Part shown: positions 6,455 to 6,806 of the stretch, piece after piece
Numbering within the stretch: position 1 is the stretch's first letter
Layout: each line of letters starts with the position of its first letter
Assembly (NCBI GenBank): GCA_031272845.1
Contig: JAISTA010000199.1
Span: 1-6,806 of the forward strand
Direction of reading: 5' to 3'
Length of the DNA stretch: 6,806 bases
Source of the DNA: Oscillospiraceae bacterium
GTDB lineage: Bacteria; Bacillota; Clostridia; Oscillospirales; Oscillospiraceae
Notes under the pieces: model-generated
Databases searched by the model: none
Seen by the model: only the letters and a program-made list of their open reading frames with translations
What the model was told of the DNA's origin: nothing
Made by a program: the position numbers and the translations under genes

Positions 6455-6483
6455 ATTATACACGCTGGCGAGAGGAATTGCAA
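6455..6483 (-). promoter_or_regulatory. Sigma-70/SigA-type promoter of the tpiA operon
   Basis: On the minus strand, TTGCAA (6483-6478, 4 of 6 to TTGACA) is followed by exactly 17 bp and a perfect TATAAT (6460-6455). Transcription should start near 6448, leaving a leader of about 27 nt before the tpiA GTG. It is the only strong promoter I see for the six genes, which otherwise lack gaps large enough for another clear one. No operator or riboswitch is visible around it. Confidence 0.8.
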
Positions 6484-6700
6484 TAGTTAAGGACAGGAAT
6501 TTGCGGGAAGGGGGGCTTGACGCGGGGTGCGGCGTGTTGTCTGGGGCGGAGCTGCTGTTTTGGGGCGGGGGCTTTGGGTTTGCGGCAGCGTTGGTGTTCT
6601 TTTATACGCAAAGCTTACGGCGGGAACGAAAAGTTCTCTGTGCGGCGCGTAGTGCGGTGTTTGGAATAGGGACTTTGCTGTTTTTCGGTTCACTGCTAGA
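6484..6700. other. Intergenic region upstream of the operon, no gene recognised
   Basis: The plus strand from about 6495 to 6620 is strongly enriched in G and T, with G runs of four to six. A plus-strand open frame of 120 codons (6387-6749) spans the region and encodes two hydrophobic stretches. However, it overlaps the tpiA start antisense, crosses the operon promoter and ends in the repeat, so I do not call it a gene. No other promoter, RNA gene or repeat is evident. Confidence 0.5.
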
Positions 6701-6701
6701 G

Positions 6702-6806
6702 CGCCTACGCGGCGGGCGGTTACTTTTTCCGCTTCGCCGGAAAAAGTAACCAAAAAGGGGCGACTTCTTTTCTCTTGAGAAAAGAAGCAAAATCGCTTTA
6801 TGCCGG
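6702..6806 (+). repeat. Structured intergenic repeat (right copy, cut by the window edge)
   Basis: This copy matches the left element in inverted orientation. It has a 27-nt identical block (6715-6741, against 125-151) and a 22-nt identical block (6750-6771, against 95-116), both with 8 nt between them, and a shared end TTTATGCCGG. Three hairpins follow one another: CGCC-TACGC-GGCG (6702-6714), a 14-bp stem with a 6-nt loop starting GGTTAC (6718-6751), and CTTCTTTTCTC paired with GAGAAAAGAAG (6764-6787). The outer 12-bp inverted repeat of the left copy is not found on its left side, and its right side lies beyond the window. No T-run follows the hairpins, so I do not call them terminators. 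Confidence 0.8.

Noticed and set aside
6387..6749. Plus-strand frame of 120 codons with two hydrophobic stretches, a possible small membrane protein
   Set aside because: It starts antisense inside tpiA, crosses the tpiA promoter and ends inside the right repeat copy, with no visible ribosome site. The hydrophobic residues are explained by G/T-rich sequence.
6718..6787. Intrinsic terminators in the right repeat copy
   Set aside because: The hairpins are strong, but no T-run follows on either strand at the right place, and the same elements recur as a repeat.
1..6806. CRISPR array, toxin-antitoxin pair, phage genes, tRNA or rRNA genes, riboswitch
   Set aside because: I looked on both strands and saw no regularly spaced repeats, no cloverleaf-like sequence, no small paired genes and no recognised riboswitch core.

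Overview
The window is a compact, G+C-rich bacterial segment. It carries six complete protein genes, all on the minus strand, arranged as one tightly packed run that reads from right to left. The enzyme types (class 1B-like dihydroorotate dehydrogenase, short-form quinolinate synthase, cofactor-independent phosphoglycerate mutase), the AGGAG-type ribosome binding sites and the GTG/TTG starts fit a Bacillota (Firmicutes) genome, most likely an uncultured member of Clostridia. This placement is inferred from gene style only.

Layout in transcription order: a promoter (TTGCAA - 17 bp - TATAAT, 6455-6483), tpiA, gpmI, mnmA, nadA, an ABC transporter ATPase gene, pyrD, and a plausible intrinsic terminator at 233-270. 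The junctions are tight: a 4-bp ATGA overlap (tpiA/gpmI), a 20-bp overlap (gpmI/mnmA), gaps of 36 and 52 bp around nadA, and a 1-bp TAATG overlap (ABC/pyrD). A single polycistronic mRNA of about 6.2 kb is therefore likely. It would join two glycolytic enzymes, a tRNA thiolation enzyme, the first dedicated NAD biosynthesis enzyme that makes quinolinate, a transporter ATPase without its permease, and a pyrimidine biosynthesis enzyme. The products do not form one pathway; the set looks like a housekeeping operon of central metabolism.

The non-coding ends are the least ordinary part. Both flanks carry a copy of the same structured intergenic repeat, in opposite orientations (about 67-166 read on minus, 6702-6806 read on plus). 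The copies share identical blocks of 27 and 22 nt at the same spacing. Hairpins occupy corresponding positions even where the bases differ. The left copy lies inside a 142-bp unit bounded by a perfect 12-bp inverted repeat, which gives it the look of a MITE- or REP-like element. The right copy runs off the window edge. I found no RNA genes, CRISPR array, transposase, phage gene or defence system here.
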